Notes: generated by a model from the letters alone, not told the origin. DNA of 64,000 nt from Megalobrama amblycephala (GCF_018812025.1 NC_063045.1:17843046-17907045), one strand, 5' to 3'. Positions 11,829 to 25,021 are shown, numbered from the stretch's first letter. Made by a program: numbers and translations.

Positions 11829-11985
11829 GTGAGAAAATGACATGTATCAATTGTTGAACATATTTTGACCTTTTAAGAAATTCAAATCCTTACAAATCAG
11901 ATGCTTCAGTTTATATATACTATATAGTAACTTCCCTGCTGTTTGTCTTCTTTCCTCTAACATCTGCACTTGTCGATGACCCCAG

Positions 11986-12045
11986 GTCTCTGCCTCTGAA
12001 ACCGTCCAAAAACGACAAACCCAGAAGCCTGAGAAAGATTTCAAA
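11986..12045 (+). CDS. gpc5: gpc5 exon 5 (short basic linker)
   Basis: 60 bp, acceptor gaccccag, donor gtaagc, phases 2 and 2, residues 352-372. It encodes a lysine/arginine-rich stretch (SLPLKPSKNDKPRSLRKIS) leading into K-E-F, the equivalent of RRKEF in human GPC5. The preceding intron is only 157 bp and must be removed, because the first codon read into it is a stop. As I recall the mammalian gene, exons 4 and 5 here correspond to one exon, so this small intron may be a lineage-specific gain. Confidence 0.82.
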
Positions 12046-12129
12046 GTAAGCGTGTATTAAAGGGGAAACTAACATTTTAAAGAAATAGCAATTCAGTTTC
12101 CAGGTTGTTTTGTTTCACCACTCGTGCAC

Positions 12130-12922
12130 TTAAAGGGTTAGTTCACCCAAAAATAATGTAATAATGTAATTTAATACTCACCCTCATGCCGTTCCACACC
12201 TGTAAGACCTTCATTAATCTTCGGAACACAAATTAAGATATTTTTGTTGAAATCCGATGGCTCAGTGTGGCCTGCATAGTCAGCAATGTCATTTCCTCTC
12301 TCAAGATCCATTAATGTACTAAAAACATATTTAAATCAGTTCATATGAGTACAGTGGTTCTACCTTAATATTTAAAAGCGACGAGAATATTTTTGGTGCA
12401 CGAAAAAAAACGAAATAACGACTTATATAGTGATGGCCGATTTCAAAGCGCTGCTTCATGAAGCTTCGGAGCGTTATGAATCAGTGTATCGAATCATGAT
12501 TCAGATCGCGTGTCAAACCGCCAAACTGCTGAAATCACGTGACTTTGGCGCTCCGAACCACTGATTCGACACGCTGATTCATAACGCTCAGAATCTTCAT
12601 GAAGCAGTGTATTGAAATCGGCCATCACTATTTAAGTCGTTTAGTTTTTTTCGTGCACCAAAAATATTCTCATCGCTTTATAATATTAATATTGAACCAC
12701 TGTACTCACATGAACTGATTTAAATATGTTTTTAGTACCTTTATGGATCTTGAGAGATGAAATGTCATTGCTGGCTATGCAGGCCACACTGAGCCTTCGG
12801 ATTTCAACAAAAATATCTTAATTTGCTTTCCGAAGATTAAGGAAAGTCTTATGGGTGTGGAACGACATGAGGGTGAGTAATAAATTACATTATTTTAATT
12901 TTTAGGTGAACTAACCCTTTAA
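12130..12922. mobile_element. 793-bp near-perfect palindrome, family A
   Basis: Runs from TTAAAGGGTTAGTTCACCC to the inverted GGTGAACTAACCCTTTAA. The two arms (meeting near 12520) match over nearly their whole length, including TGAAATCCGATGGCTCAGTG on the left and its complement on the right. A truncated copy of the left arm is at 28251-28745. No coding capacity. Confidence 0.88.
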
Positions 12923-13284
12923 AGGATTAGTTCAATTTAAAATGAAAATTACCCCATGATTTACTCACCCTAAAGCCATCCAAGGTATATAAGGTCTTTC
13001 TTCTTTCAGACGACTACAATTGGAGTTATATTAATAATCACCCTGATGCTCTAAAGCTTTATAATGGCAGTGCACAGAAACCACCTGTTTGAAGCTCAAA
13101 AAGTGCATCCATTCGAGCTTCAAACAGGTGGTTTCTGTGCACTGCCATTATAAAGCTTGGGAGCATCAGGTTGATTATTAATATAACTCCAATTTTATTC
13201 GTCTGAAGAAGAAAGTCATATACACCTAGGATGGCTTGAGGGTGAGTAAATCATAGGGTAATTTTCATTTTAGATTTCATTTAA
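12919..13284. mobile_element. 366-bp palindromic MITE, family A relative
   Basis: Begins TTAAAGGATTAGTTCA, sharing the TTAA at 12919-12922 with the previous element, and ends in a degraded copy near TTAA at 13281-13284. The arms (for example TTATAATGGCAGTGCACAGA and its complement) are separated by a very short loop near 13106. Confidence 0.82.
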
Positions 13285-13582
13285 GATTTTTAAAAATTAT
13301 CTCTAATTATTTTGTCATAAAAATTATTTTGGTTGTCAACCTAACAATGTTATAATGATTTAATCTTACATCAAATAAATGTGTGTGAGCAAGGAAGAAC
13401 GCTGTCAGCATTAATAACAGTCACAAACAGGTATGGGAGACCAATATGCCGCTTGTGTCTATCAGTGTTTGGGCATGTTTGATTAGAGAAGCGTGATGAC
13501 TAGGGCAGAACTGGTTGTACTGTATAATTAGGCTTGGTTTGATGCTTTTTGATAACTTCCTGAAAGCCTGAACTTCCTGCAG

Positions 13583-13705
13583 GGAGTTTATGGGCTACAT
13601 CCAGCGGTACAAATCGTTCTTCTCCACACTGCCGGAGATGCTGTGCGAGGGGGAGGTGGTGATGGATGAAAACACCTGCTGGAGTGGAGAAGATGTGGTG
13701 GAGAG
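13583..13705 (+). CDS. gpc5: gpc5 exon 6 (C-terminal lobe)
   Basis: 123 bp, acceptor cttcctgcag, donor gtaagc, phases 2 and 2, residues 372-413. It encodes EFMGYIQRYKSFFSTLPEML, then C and ...NTCWSGEDVVER. The two cysteines (MLC and TCW) match the conserved pair of the glypican C-terminal lobe (QLC...PCWNGEDIV in GPC5, YIC...LCWNGQELVERY in GPC3). The acceptor is supported because the split AAG codon rebuilds the conserved Lys before Glu-Phe. Confidence 0.94.
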
Positions 13706-16520
13706 GTAAGCTTCTCTTGTCAGAAGAGGACTTTGCATGTTAATGTGTAGATGAAAATGGGTCAATGACAGGTCACTCTTTTTTTGGTCTGGATTTAATT
13801 TATTTCTTTTTAAACTGGATTTTTAAAAGATTTTCTTTTTTGTCAGTGATTCCTGTTTTACAGTCAAGAATATCATATTGGCAAGTTTTGCACATTGCCA
13901 TATCATCTGCATCATCATGTCAATTTCTTTGAGTGGTTCTATATTGAATGAAAATGAGGCATATTAAACAAAAAGAAGATTTTCGGTCTGGCTGAAGACT
14001 TATTCTTTACAAACATGAGAAAGTTTTTGTTTTTGTCCACCCAAAGTCCCAATTGTAGGCAATCAAATCTCTATCCACTCTGTGAGGTCGTGAAGTTCAT
14101 AAGATGGCCAAGAGGAGTGATGGTTGCCATGGATTATCGTGGCTTTTCTCCAATCCTCTTCCGGACAGAAGCTTCATTCAGAAAGTTCTGGAGCTCTATT
14201 GTGACACAAATGAGATTCCCTGAAAACACACACTCAAAATAAACATTTGCATATAGGCGCTTTTGCTATCAACATATGTTCATTTAAACATACACTCTTT
14301 TATAGCTTCCGAAACACAAAATGACCATGACCACTTCGCTTGGATGGAAGTTTTATAATTCTAGATATATCCCCAATCGGGCCTCATTTGCTTCTCAGCA
14401 TTGGCTCAGAGGTTAGAGATCCCACTCCCCACCCACCCCCTGGACAAATTGCCCCATCACCATCCACATTATGGCAGTAATGCAGGGCTGGCACCATCCA
14501 TACTGGGGGGGGCCCAGTGTCACAAACACAGGGCAGTCCTGGAGACAGGCCATTGTTTCCAAGGAGAAAAATGACTAGCTTGCTAGGGGTTGTTGTGGAA
14601 TCTCTGTATTAAGACGAGACAACTTTTTATTATGTCAAACTAAATTGTTTTGTCAGAAAGATAAAGATTTAATGGTTCCCTAAATGCCAATGATTGGCTG
14701 CAAATAGGTCCAATACAAAATGTAAACTCTAAATTTAGCTAATGCCACATGATGGCATTTTTGCCACATGTAACCACTAAATCTTTATCTTTCAGACACA
14801 GTAAATCAGTTACACATTATAAAAACATGCTTTGAATTTTCAAATACAGAGATTCCAAAAACTGTTAGCATAGAAAGAATGGTCTAGCTTGCTCATCTGT
14901 CACAGAAATGAATAGTAATTCTCTCCATTTGTTGGTACAAAGACTATAGGCTATGTTTGGAATAGAATACTAGCATACTGCCTACTATACACTGAATTAC
15001 AAATGTACAAATGTGAACAGAATATGCTAACAGCAATGCAATGCTAACATTCAAAATGGTAGTATTATGTGTACTAGCTTTCTGAATACTACTAGTATGT
15101 GTAGCTGAACTACTGATACAACAATAAATGTTTTTAAACAGTAGTATACTAGTTTTTTTTATATACATTTTGTGTAAAATGTCTTAACATTTGACTAATA
15201 AAATAGTTAATGATTAAACAATGAGTCAAGAAAAAGACAAATCCCAGCTGATATTACTTAGTTCAGTCATCACATTGGAAATGGAAAGTCAAGTTGAGTG
15301 TAATGCATTGTGGGATAAGTTTTGTTGTTGTAGATCATCTGGGTATTCCAAAGCTTTTAGATAATTTGCATTCTGTGCACAATATACATGCTAAACACTG
15401 CAAAAAATTGTGAAATTAGCATGTTAGCATGGCATGCTGAACATATATTCCTGTGATCACAACCTCTTCAAAAGAGGCAACACTGCCCCCTTCTGGCCAG
15501 AATAGTTTTCCCCATTTAACGGTTTGAACATTTTGTTCAATCAAAATTTTTCTGAGGAATAAAAAAAAAACAATGATTGCATGTTTTTTGCATGAACATA
15601 ATGTATTAGCCATCTAAAAATATTCTGCCACTTGGTCAAAATAAACAGTGGATCAAAGAAACACATTGAGGAAAACATGTGTTCACAATATGGCTGAGCT
15701 TTTCACACTGACTCCAGTCCAAAACATGCATTTTTAGCTTGGACTTTTCTGGTCCATTTGTATAGCTACGTACAATTTCAATTTGAGCAAACAAGGTCAT
15801 TTTAGAAAATGCTTAGCAGGAGTTGTGGTTCACCTCCCACTGCACAGTGTAGTGTATGAATGGCTGTTTCGTAGGATGGTGGAGTTAACCAAGGAAATGT
15901 TAGCATGACTTATAACTTGGTGTCAGCCAGATTCCAAGCGACTGGATATGTGAGGTTACTGTGGAAACAGTATGTTTTTGTTTTCATTTAAGGCGACTAC
16001 CATCCCTAGTCAAAATCCTTTTGGGTTGTTCATGGTTTCTCTCTCTTTCGTTCTCACGTTTTGTCCATTACTGACGCCACTGCCAAACTTTAACCCACAT
16101 AAAAGGTGAATGGATTGGAAAAACATGGCCACTGCTGACTGTCAATCATTGTGAAATGCTACAGCCTCGTTCTCAGTGTTGTGTCCATGACTGATTTTGA
16201 CCTGCTTAGTTTTGTGTGTGTGTATGTGTGTTTCTTTCCTCTGTGACTTGAATGGTCGTATCCCCATTACAGCTCTATTAGATTATGTGTTTTCATTGAG
16301 GACTCGCCCTTGTGCTCACCATAACACTTCTTTTTGTTTTTTAAGAGCTTAAGACTGAACATGCTACTTCCCTGATGAAAGGTGGTTTAATGGGGTTTAG
16401 ATAGTGTTAAGTTGTACAACTGACCTATGTTTTTAGCATGGATTAACTAATAACCATCTTAGATTGGACATAAACAAGTTACCAAGTATGTCATTAACTG
16501 GTCCAAGCTTCTCTGTAGCT
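13706..16520. other. gpc5 intron 6, left part, no gene seen
   Basis: Mostly unique-looking AT-rich sequence. Near 14940-15130 there is a diverged patch of the ACTAGCATACTGCCTACTAT type that belongs to a common cyprinid MITE (its GTCCGAAAT ends are not preserved here). The segment from about 16390 to 16520 looks like the left half of an older CCAGC/GCTGG MITE interrupted by the next element. Confidence 0.5.
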
Positions 16521-17583
16521 TAGGGTGACCATATTTTGATTACCGAAAACCAGGACACTCGGCACTATGAGATACACCAGCAATGAGATACTCAAATGAT
16601 ACTCGACGTTTACTCAAAGATGCCTTATAATTTCAATACATTTAAAGTATGCCTCCTCTGTATGGATAGAAAATTGTTATATTACTAAATGCTATCCATA
16701 ACCAAAGACACAAATTCAGATAGGCTTCTCAGAGGTTACTCAAGTTTTATTATGACAAGTTTAAAAAATAACGAATGAAATAATGATAGAAATAATGTCT
16801 CTTCTGTATTAGAAAAATAATAAATAAATAAAAAACCTCTGCTATATTAGAAATCCAAATTTAACAAAAATAGCTCTCACAAACTTATAAAAACTAAAAA
16901 AAATATATATATATTTAGTTTTCTTCATCCTTTTTATCCTCTTCATCCTGTTTTTCTTCCTCATCTTCCTTGTTTGCCCATTTATATTTTGCTGTAGAGC
17001 TGATCTTTCCCAGCAGTTTTTTGTTGCTTAACAAATAAGCATGAAAGTTATAAAGAAATGTATATAGGCCTATTACATCGCAAGGTACAAAGGAAGAGCA
17101 CAACGAGCTCAACTCATTGTAGACGATAGCTGAAGGTTGCTCTGCTGTTACACGAAGTATCTGTTATTCAGTTACAGACGAATGCACAAATCATGCCTAC
17201 TAATGAAAACATTATAAACTGTTACCTAGAAGTAGTAAAAAACTGTAGTTTGGGCATAAGTCAGCCGCGACGCTGAGAATATAGTTACCTTTGGTAACAA
17301 ATAATCCACTAATGTTTTGAGATACAACGTGAACTATTATTCTCAGTTGCATGTGCAATCGCGCATGTCTACGAAACTCATTTATATTAATGTATAGCTC
17401 CGCCTTCGGAAACCGAAAATCTCAGAAACCAAAAATCTCGTAACACCGGTCAATTTAATGGCCCAATGAAAAACAATGAAAACCAGGACATTTTCATCAC
17501 TTTATAAAAAAACAACCTGGACGGCCAGGACAGGATGTGAAAACAGGACATATCCTGGGAAAACAGGATGTTTGGTCACCCTA
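16521..17583. mobile_element. 1063-bp hAT-like element with 8-bp target duplication
   Basis: Inverted ends TAGGGTGACCA and TGGTCACCCTA, flanked by CTGTAGCT (16513-16520) and CAGTAGCT (17584-17591), 7 of 8 bases identical. An 8-bp duplication is the hallmark of hAT transposons. The interior includes an acidic low-complexity reverse frame near 16915 and no transposase, so it is non-autonomous. Words such as ACCAGGACA recur near both ends. Confidence 0.85.
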
Positions 17584-17591
17584 CAGTAGCT

Positions 17592-20500
17592 AGTCCACGA
17601 TAATCATATTAGCTGGTCAGCCGTTATGTTTCAAAAACCACCCTGACAGCCTTAAGTTGGTAGGAGCAACAGCTAACTGGTTTGTTGCAAGTCTAAATGG
17701 TTTACTATGTTCCAAAACAAAACTGCCATATTAAAATGGATTTTCCATTTTAGTGTAGTGCCTGAAAACTGTCTAAAACATTGATTTAGACCAGTGGAAA
17801 CCAACTTATCCTGGTTATAGCTGCTTTTTTCAACAGGGTTTTTTTTTTCTATTTTTAACTTACATGTTCTTCATATAAAATTAACATTCTGTGTAACATG
17901 TTCAGTTTAGCCTCAATATGGTATACTTAACACCTCTGCATGATTTTAATGCTAATGCTGACAGACACTGAGTTTGGTATAATAAGCCTAAAGGAGGTGT
18001 GTTTGCTGTGATAAGAATCATAATTACTTAATTTTAATAGCAAAGTGCAATTTTAGCCTATTTAGCACCTGCTTAAACAGGACTGTGGGTTGTGGGAGTG
18101 TTGTGCAATTATTTGGTGAATTCTACTCTGAGGCCATCTGAAAACCTATCTACCTAGCATTTCTAAACATTGTGGGCCTTAGTGCTGTCTAAGTAGCCAG
18201 CTCACTTGGTTTCATAGCCTACAAATGCTACATCATACACAGTATTTATAGTGGCTGATTAACCTGAAAACCTGTAACGGATACTGTAACTGCATAGGAT
18301 ATCCAGTGCTTGTATTACAACTTATTATTGAATTACTCAATTCCAAACAGCTGCTTTAATACAGAACGGCACTGATAGCTTTGTGCAGTTCAAAGCTGAC
18401 TAGATATATTACAGCTGTCCTACATTAGCATGGGCCCTTCCCAACTTCATAGACCACAGACAATAAATAGGATGGAAAACTAGCAACCAGAAGGTCTTAC
18501 ACCCGGTTATTACACACATGAGAAGGCGCACAGCTGAATTCATGCTGACGTAAGACAGGATAGCATAGCTTACTCAGATGCTAAACACCAAAGTTGTGTA
18601 TTCTAATGAAAAGGATTTGTTGAAATATTAGCGTACGGCATCCGTTTTGGCTGTGTGTCGATGCCAAAGGCAATAACTTGTTGAAAAGCTGTCGTAAAGA
18701 ACGGAGAAAACTTTAATGCACAGCTCATGAAGAACGGATATTGCTAGCTCATTAGGTGCTGAGTTTCATAACCTTCTAAGCAAACAAATGAGCTAATCCA
18801 GTATAGCAGATGAATTTAATTGGAGCTTTGCTCCTCACAGTGGTATATGTGTGTGGTTTCTTTGAGAAAATAAGCAGCGTTTAGTCAGAGGGGAACTCCA
18901 AACTCTTTGGTCTTGAGCTGGGTAAATATTTTCTCTGATTTTTTTTTTTTTCTGGGTTGGATTCATTTAGCAGTTAATTATTGTGAGAAATGTGGGTGAC
19001 TGCAGTGACAAGCCCACCGCACTGAACTGTAAGATCCATGTTCTCGCTAGCACATCTGTTTAGAGAGCCTGAACTTCTTTGTTGCTTATTTGAAACAGTT
19101 TGTCTGTGTTGTAATCAAAGTACTTTGTGAGGTGGCTTGTTTGTTGTGGTCTTTGTTTTGTGGAAAGAAAACTTTTAGGGTGAGAGGAGGACTTGATTTC
19201 ATAGGTATTTGATTGGATCGTGTGGGGGTGAAGCGTGGTAGGCTATGCTAATATTAGTGGCTTTCACTGAGGCAATTTGCATTTACCATTTCTAAAGCGC
19301 AAAGTACTTCATACTTCAGTTTTGATGAACGTTTAAGGCGTATTCACACCAAGGATGATATCTATAACAGTAACAATAAAGATATAGTTTTAAAAATTGC
19401 TTTAAATGTAAAAGAATAGCAGAGTTCACACCACAGCTATAGTGTAATGACAACGGAACAATATTGCTGGAATCACTTTCACAAAGATTTTTTTTTTCCA
19501 GCTGATGAATGATAAAAACATTGATAAAAAGCCAATCAGAATCCATCCTTTAGCTTTAGCATTTAAAGCAGCAGATGACAACTTCAGCATGTGCTTATAA
19601 TAAAAAGAACAATATTGTTTGTTGGTGTGGACAGGCCTTTATTGTATACAGCCAAACGTGTAGAGTAAAACGTTTTGTCCTTCTCCAGTGTCTGCTCTAT
19701 TTCTCTCCTGAAGGTGTAAGCAATATAAATGTATTTTGGAATTTTATTTATTTTTTTTTGGGCTTGGCTCAGTACACATGTCCTAGCAAAACTAAATGTA
19801 ATTTAGTTAATTCAATAGTTTAGTTAATTCAATACTGCACAAAGACCGAGGACATTTGTGAAGACAGTAATTAGGGCTGATTTTAATGTAATCAGCTATA
19901 CAAAACAGAGCCACTGATAGATTTGATACCGGTTCATCAAAAATGCAACACACTCAAAGTGAAGTATTTTGTGGAAATGTTATATTCATCCTTTGTGTGA
20001 GTGTCTGCAGAGAAATATAGAAGGCGAGTGGGCATTTCAACAGTCATGATATGTGATTATCAGAATCTTAAGGTTGGTTGTATGCTTATTAAAACACATC
20101 AAGCAGATTGTTTCCTCTTTAATTATGCGCATATGTATAGCACATTTGGTGCACCGAAGAGAGAATGAGACTTAAAAATGTCAGTATCCACAGACAGCTC
20201 ATTCTTCTTTTAAATAAGCCACATAATCCGCTCCTCTCACATAGTGAATACTCGCATATCTCATCTCCACCGTACCTGCCGCCAAAATGCATTTACGCGT
20301 GACAGCTAAAAAGCACAAACCAACAAACAAGTCCGTCTCACATCAGTTCTTGACAAAGTGCTCCCACCTTGCAAAGTGAGCCGTGTGTTCGGATGCTGTT
20401 CGGATGCAGCATGAGGTGTCTGGGGTCATTATTTATTCACTTAGATTAGCTGTGGTGAAAACAGCAGGGCGAATCTCCCACAAGCATTCATTTATTGATG

Positions 20501-21981
20501 TGCAGGCACACGGCTGCATTATTCTGCCCCCCTGCTGTGCTTTATATGCACCCCACTGTTAACCCTTTGATCCGTCTGTCTGACTGTCTGTCTGCCCGTC
20601 TGTCTCAAGGACGTTACTGCTGGAAATAGCTTCTGTGTAATAATCTAGCAATTGCATAGACAAATTTAATTTTGCATAAATTGATATGTGTACTCATGAA
20701 GAGTAAACATATGAGTATTCATCAATATATGACAAAATATTTACTGAATGTAAGGGAACTTTTCATCAAGAGACAAAAATTAAAGCAATGTTCCTTTATG
20801 ATCTGAAGGAGTTTCCAGTGTTAATTTTTGTAAAGTTTGGCTATTTTTACTTAGACCAGAAAGTAACCACTAAGAAACCACATAGCAAACATTCTGGATA
20901 TACATTTACTTCTATTCAACTTGATTAAGGGGATGTTTACACGACATCATTTTACAATCGAATGCGTTTTGGTATGTGTTCATTTACACGACAACAGCGT
21001 TTTGGCAGCCTGAAACGCAAACTTTTAAAAATGAAACCAGTGACATCATGCACATGCATATTGCGTGTTCAGTCTATAGGTGTGTGGTGTTTACTTTACA
21101 AAGTGACATCGCCAACTACTGGCCTGGCATGAATAATACAGCATTTTTAATCATTCTCGCAGATCCGTGGATGGTTTTGACAACGTTGTCATCTCTGTAC
21201 GTGAAAAACTTTTCTGTTTTTAGTACATTGTTGTCATGTAATTGTACCCTTAAGAACAATTTTTGGCTTATTTAGTCAATAAAATCACTACAGCTTTACA
21301 TGCCTGTAATCTATCCACCCTACCAACCAATCATGTCTGTATTTAAAGTTCATGCTCTGTGCTTAATCAAAGTTTTAACCTATCTGCCCTGCCTGGGCTT
21401 GACCCATTGATCTTATTGGCTGCTGAGCATGGCACTCTGACAGTCACCATGGCAACTAATGTTGAGATGTCCCCCCGAAGAGTAAAGATTGAAGACCTAT
21501 CAAGACCTTTTCCTCAAGTTTGTTTCTTTATCAACATCCCTTCTTTAAGAATAGAATTCTCAGGAATCCATGAAATAGTTTTATTGTCAATCTATCCAGA
21601 TGTGTTCATTTTCTTGAATACTGTTTAGCAGGTATTCATGTTGTGTGGCTTTTCTTGGTTGCATCGACTTGGCCTTTGTTGAAGGCTGCCCTCCAAATGC
21701 CTCCTTCAACGTCTCTAATATAAGGGCGCAGGGTCAATACCTACATTTGCAGCACAGTTGTGTCTTCAGGCTTCGCTGCGGGTTTCATAATGAATCATTT
21801 ATGCGGGTAAAAAGGCTGTCTGAATGTCCGATCAATCCTTGGGCCTGTTTCTAATAAACAAGCCTTGAGCATTCCCTGTATTTTTAGGACTCCAGAACTC
21901 AGAATTAGGAGATCATTATCAGTCCAAAGTGAGCTTGATTTCTGTAAAGGTAACTTATCTCTTGCTCTGTTTCCACCATAG
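17592..21981. other. gpc5 intron 6, right part
   Basis: No gene seen. 17592-17835 reads as the right half of an older MITE (ending TTTTTTCAACAGGGT). 19333-19640 has weak inverted ends (GCGTATTCACACCAAGGAT and TTGGTGTGGACAGGCC), probably an old DNA element. 20938-21250 carries a fragment beginning GATGTTTACACGACA, a word that recurs inverted near 50240. 20575-20607 is a short CTGT-rich simple repeat. Between these the sequence (for example 20200-20560) is unique-looking. Confidence 0.5.
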
Positions 21982-22102
21982 TTATACAGGCCATGTGGTG
22001 GGGAATGGACTGCAAGCCCAGAGACACAACCCAGAGATAAAGGTCAGAAGTGTGGATCCAATCTTGGTCAACGTAAAGGAAAAGCTAGAGCACTTCAACC
22101 AG
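21982..22102 (+). CDS. gpc5: gpc5 exon 7 (helix before the stalk)
   Basis: 121 bp, acceptor ttccaccatag, donor gtaggt, phases 2 and 0, residues 413-453. It encodes SYTGHVVGNGLQAQRHNPEI, then KVRSVDPILVNVKEKLEHFN and Q. This is the clearest GPC5 match in the gene: human GPC5 has SYTQRVVGNG, then NPEVKVKGIDP and a helix ending in KLKH. The helix is the last part of the folded core before the glycosaminoglycan stalk. Confidence 0.95.
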
Positions 22103-24255
22103 GTAGGTCCAAAAACATCTGAGGTCAGAACATCCATCCAGCCACATTTGACCCAAACGATATGCTCTTAACCCTAACCCTGAACCTCAAATCGTAAGCT
22201 CAGCAAAATCTTTATAGTACTAAAGTCGGTGCGCTTGGTACAATTTTCACCACGACTTTGCCAAAATATCCAGAACAACTTTGAGGAATTGTAAGAGATT
22301 TGTTTTGTCATAGGGCAAAATCAGCTTTGTTTGTTTAGGGTGGATGTGCACAGAGCAAGTTCTGACAATTAGGAGGTTGAACCCTTGCACACGTTACATA
22401 TCAGTTGAATCGACATGAAGAGTTCAAACCAAAGTTATCTACAATAACCAAAGTTATCTACATATTTCCTTTGACGTGGAAAAAAATCTATTGGGAGCTT
22501 GATTGACAAGCTAAAATCACACTTGTACACCAAAATTTAGAGTGACAAGCTTTCCGAGGGGAAGATTTCTCTGAATCAATTCTGCAGTACGACTTCTACA
22601 AAGTTTCTACAATGACCATCTACCGAGGAACCAATGAGAGCTCAGCAAGGGCTTGTTTGGGTTGTCAATGCGGATATCAGAACACAAATGATAAGTCAAT
22701 GCTGTCCATCGTGATGTAAGTTTGCTAATGTGCATATTGTATAATCAATAGACAAAATTGATCAAGCTCTTACCATAGTCAAATCATACAATCTGACATG
22801 CAACAATCGGATAAAAGAAGTACAGCTATGGCTTGTGTGCGTTTCTTTTTATAAAACATTCACTGAATTTTTGCTTTGCAAGCCAAAAAAAAGACATTAA
22901 GGACCGCCAGAAACACTAGTTTCAAGCTTGCCCTCCAAATAAAAATAGTCTAGGCCAACTCAACGCCAGTGCACATGTCAAGAGTGGTGAGACGGTGTCA
23001 TTAGGCCAGGGTTTGCTCTGTGATCAGACTGCAGCAAGATCAGACCAAGCATCCCCAGCGGGAGTGTTGAAGACCTCCTTGGCATGACGACAAAGTCTGT
23101 CACTTCTGCAGCTGCGTTTGGGAGGGGACGGAGGGCAGCTCAGTTGGCCCCCATTTTGTAACATCTTTCATTGCTTCATTAAAAACAGACGTTCTGGTTC
23201 CACATTATGTCTAAACCTGACCCAGCCCTGGCCACATTGCTTTGCTGTGAGGACTTGAGTCACTGAAAGGCAAGAAAGCTGGGAAAGTACAGTAGATTTG
23301 TGTCAGGGGTTGAAGAGAAGGTCACTTTGAACTGCTGGTGGAATTATTCCCATTATTCCCATAGGTCATCAAGCCCCTGGTGAGGTCTTGCAGAGTCTCG
23401 CATGTTTTTTGCTCTCACAGTGACCTGTGGTAGTTTTTAGTGGCTGACTGGTATTTAATTAACTTATCCAGTAAAAACTGACAGGTAAATTACGTCATTG
23501 ATGTATAACTAATGGTACTACATAACCTTGATATTATTGCAAATAAAATCAGGTATTTATTGGATCGTGAAAAGTGGGCTTGAGATACCAGAATGTAAAC
23601 TTGACGTGGTTTGAGGGATGGGTTGAAAAATATACTAAAAACATGCATACTACTCTTGCTATATGGCCATAATAGTAAAAGTTTTATGCTAGCATGCATT
23701 TCTGAATTCAACCATACTCTACGCAAATATGTAAAGATTTTTCAGTACGCAAGCTTAATTTTGTCCCCTATTCATTCACAAGGCAATGCTTGTACATTCT
23801 GACGGTGTGTCCGACAGAAGTATTAGGTCATCCGCATGCTAGTAGGGAAGTATTCGATTTCTTGCTAAGCCAGTAACCTAAAAGCATAGGCTGTGAACAA
23901 AAGCGGAAAAATGCTGCCTCCTTAAGTAGTATAGGGAGTTAGGAAGGCAACAAGGTATGTCCAAATCCATTGATCGTGTCACATCCTGCCTACTGAGATA
24001 CATTAATTGATTTTTAAGGCCATATAGACGTATCCTTCACTGCCTATGATATCCCACAGTCCTCTGCATTCAGTTCCATGACAGTTGAGCTAAAAAATAA
24101 AAATGGTTATGTTACGGTTATGGTTGGTGGTCAGATGGTGTGTAAATGTACTTTTTTTTACCAACTTTTTCAACTTTGATGTCATTTCTAGTGAGAATTT
24201 AGCATTGTAGTAATTAAATATTCACCAAAGCTCTCTCTATTTTGTTGTAGATCAT
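22103..24255. other. gpc5 intron 7, left part, no gene seen
   Basis: No exon supported. 23600-24080 contains scattered words (GTGTCCGACAGAAGTATTAG, ACTAGTAGGGAAGTATTCG-like) of an old, decayed cyprinid MITE. The rest is unique-looking. Confidence 0.5.
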
Positions 24256-25021
24256 TTAAAGGATTAGTTCACTTTCAAATAAAATTTTCCTGATAATTTA
24301 CTCACCCCCCATGTCATCCAAGATGTCCATGTCCTTCTTTCTTCAGTCGAAAAGAAATTAAGGTTTTTGATGAAAACATTCCAGGATTATTCTCCTTATA
24401 GTGGACTTCAATGGACTCCACTGTTGAAGGTCAAAATGACAGTTTCAGTGCAGCTTCAAAGGGCTTTAAACGATACCAGATGAGGAATAAGGGTCTTATC
24501 TAGTGAAACGATCGGTCATTTTCGAAAAAAATTAAATGTATATGCTTTATATAAAGAAATGATCGCCTTCCAAGTGGTTCCACCAAAACCGCACTTTCGT
24601 ATTCTTCAAAAAGCTTACGCTGTGTGTCCTACGCCTTCCCTATTCTACTTACAGAACGAACGCAGCGCCAGTTCCATTTTTTCCGTAAGTAGAATAGGGA
24701 AGGCATAGGACATAGAGCATAAGCTTTTTGAAGAATACGAAAGTGCGTTTTTTTTTTCTTTCGAAAATGACCGATCGTTTCGCTAGATAAGACCCTTATT
24801 CCTCGTCTGGTATCGTTTAAAGCTGCACTGAAACTGTAATTTTGACCTTCAACCGTTTGGAGTCCATTGATGTCCATTATAAGGAGAATAATCCTGGAAT
24901 GTTTTCATCAAAAACCTTAATTTTTTATCGACTGAAGAAAGAAGGACATGGACATCTTCAATGACATGGGGGTGAGTAAATTATCATGAAAATTTTATTT
25001 GAAAGTGAACTAATCCTTTAA
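24256..25021. mobile_element. 766-bp palindromic element, family A relative
   Basis: TTAAAGGATTAGTTCACTTT on the left; the inverted GTGAACTAATCCTTTAA on the right. The arms match over most of their length and meet near 24650. The left arm carries roughly 60 extra bases (about 24530-24590) that have no partner in the right arm. Confidence 0.87.

Noticed and set aside
16915..17112. Acidic Glu/Asp/Lys-rich reverse frame
   Set aside because: Low-complexity stretch inside the hAT-like element; no gene context.
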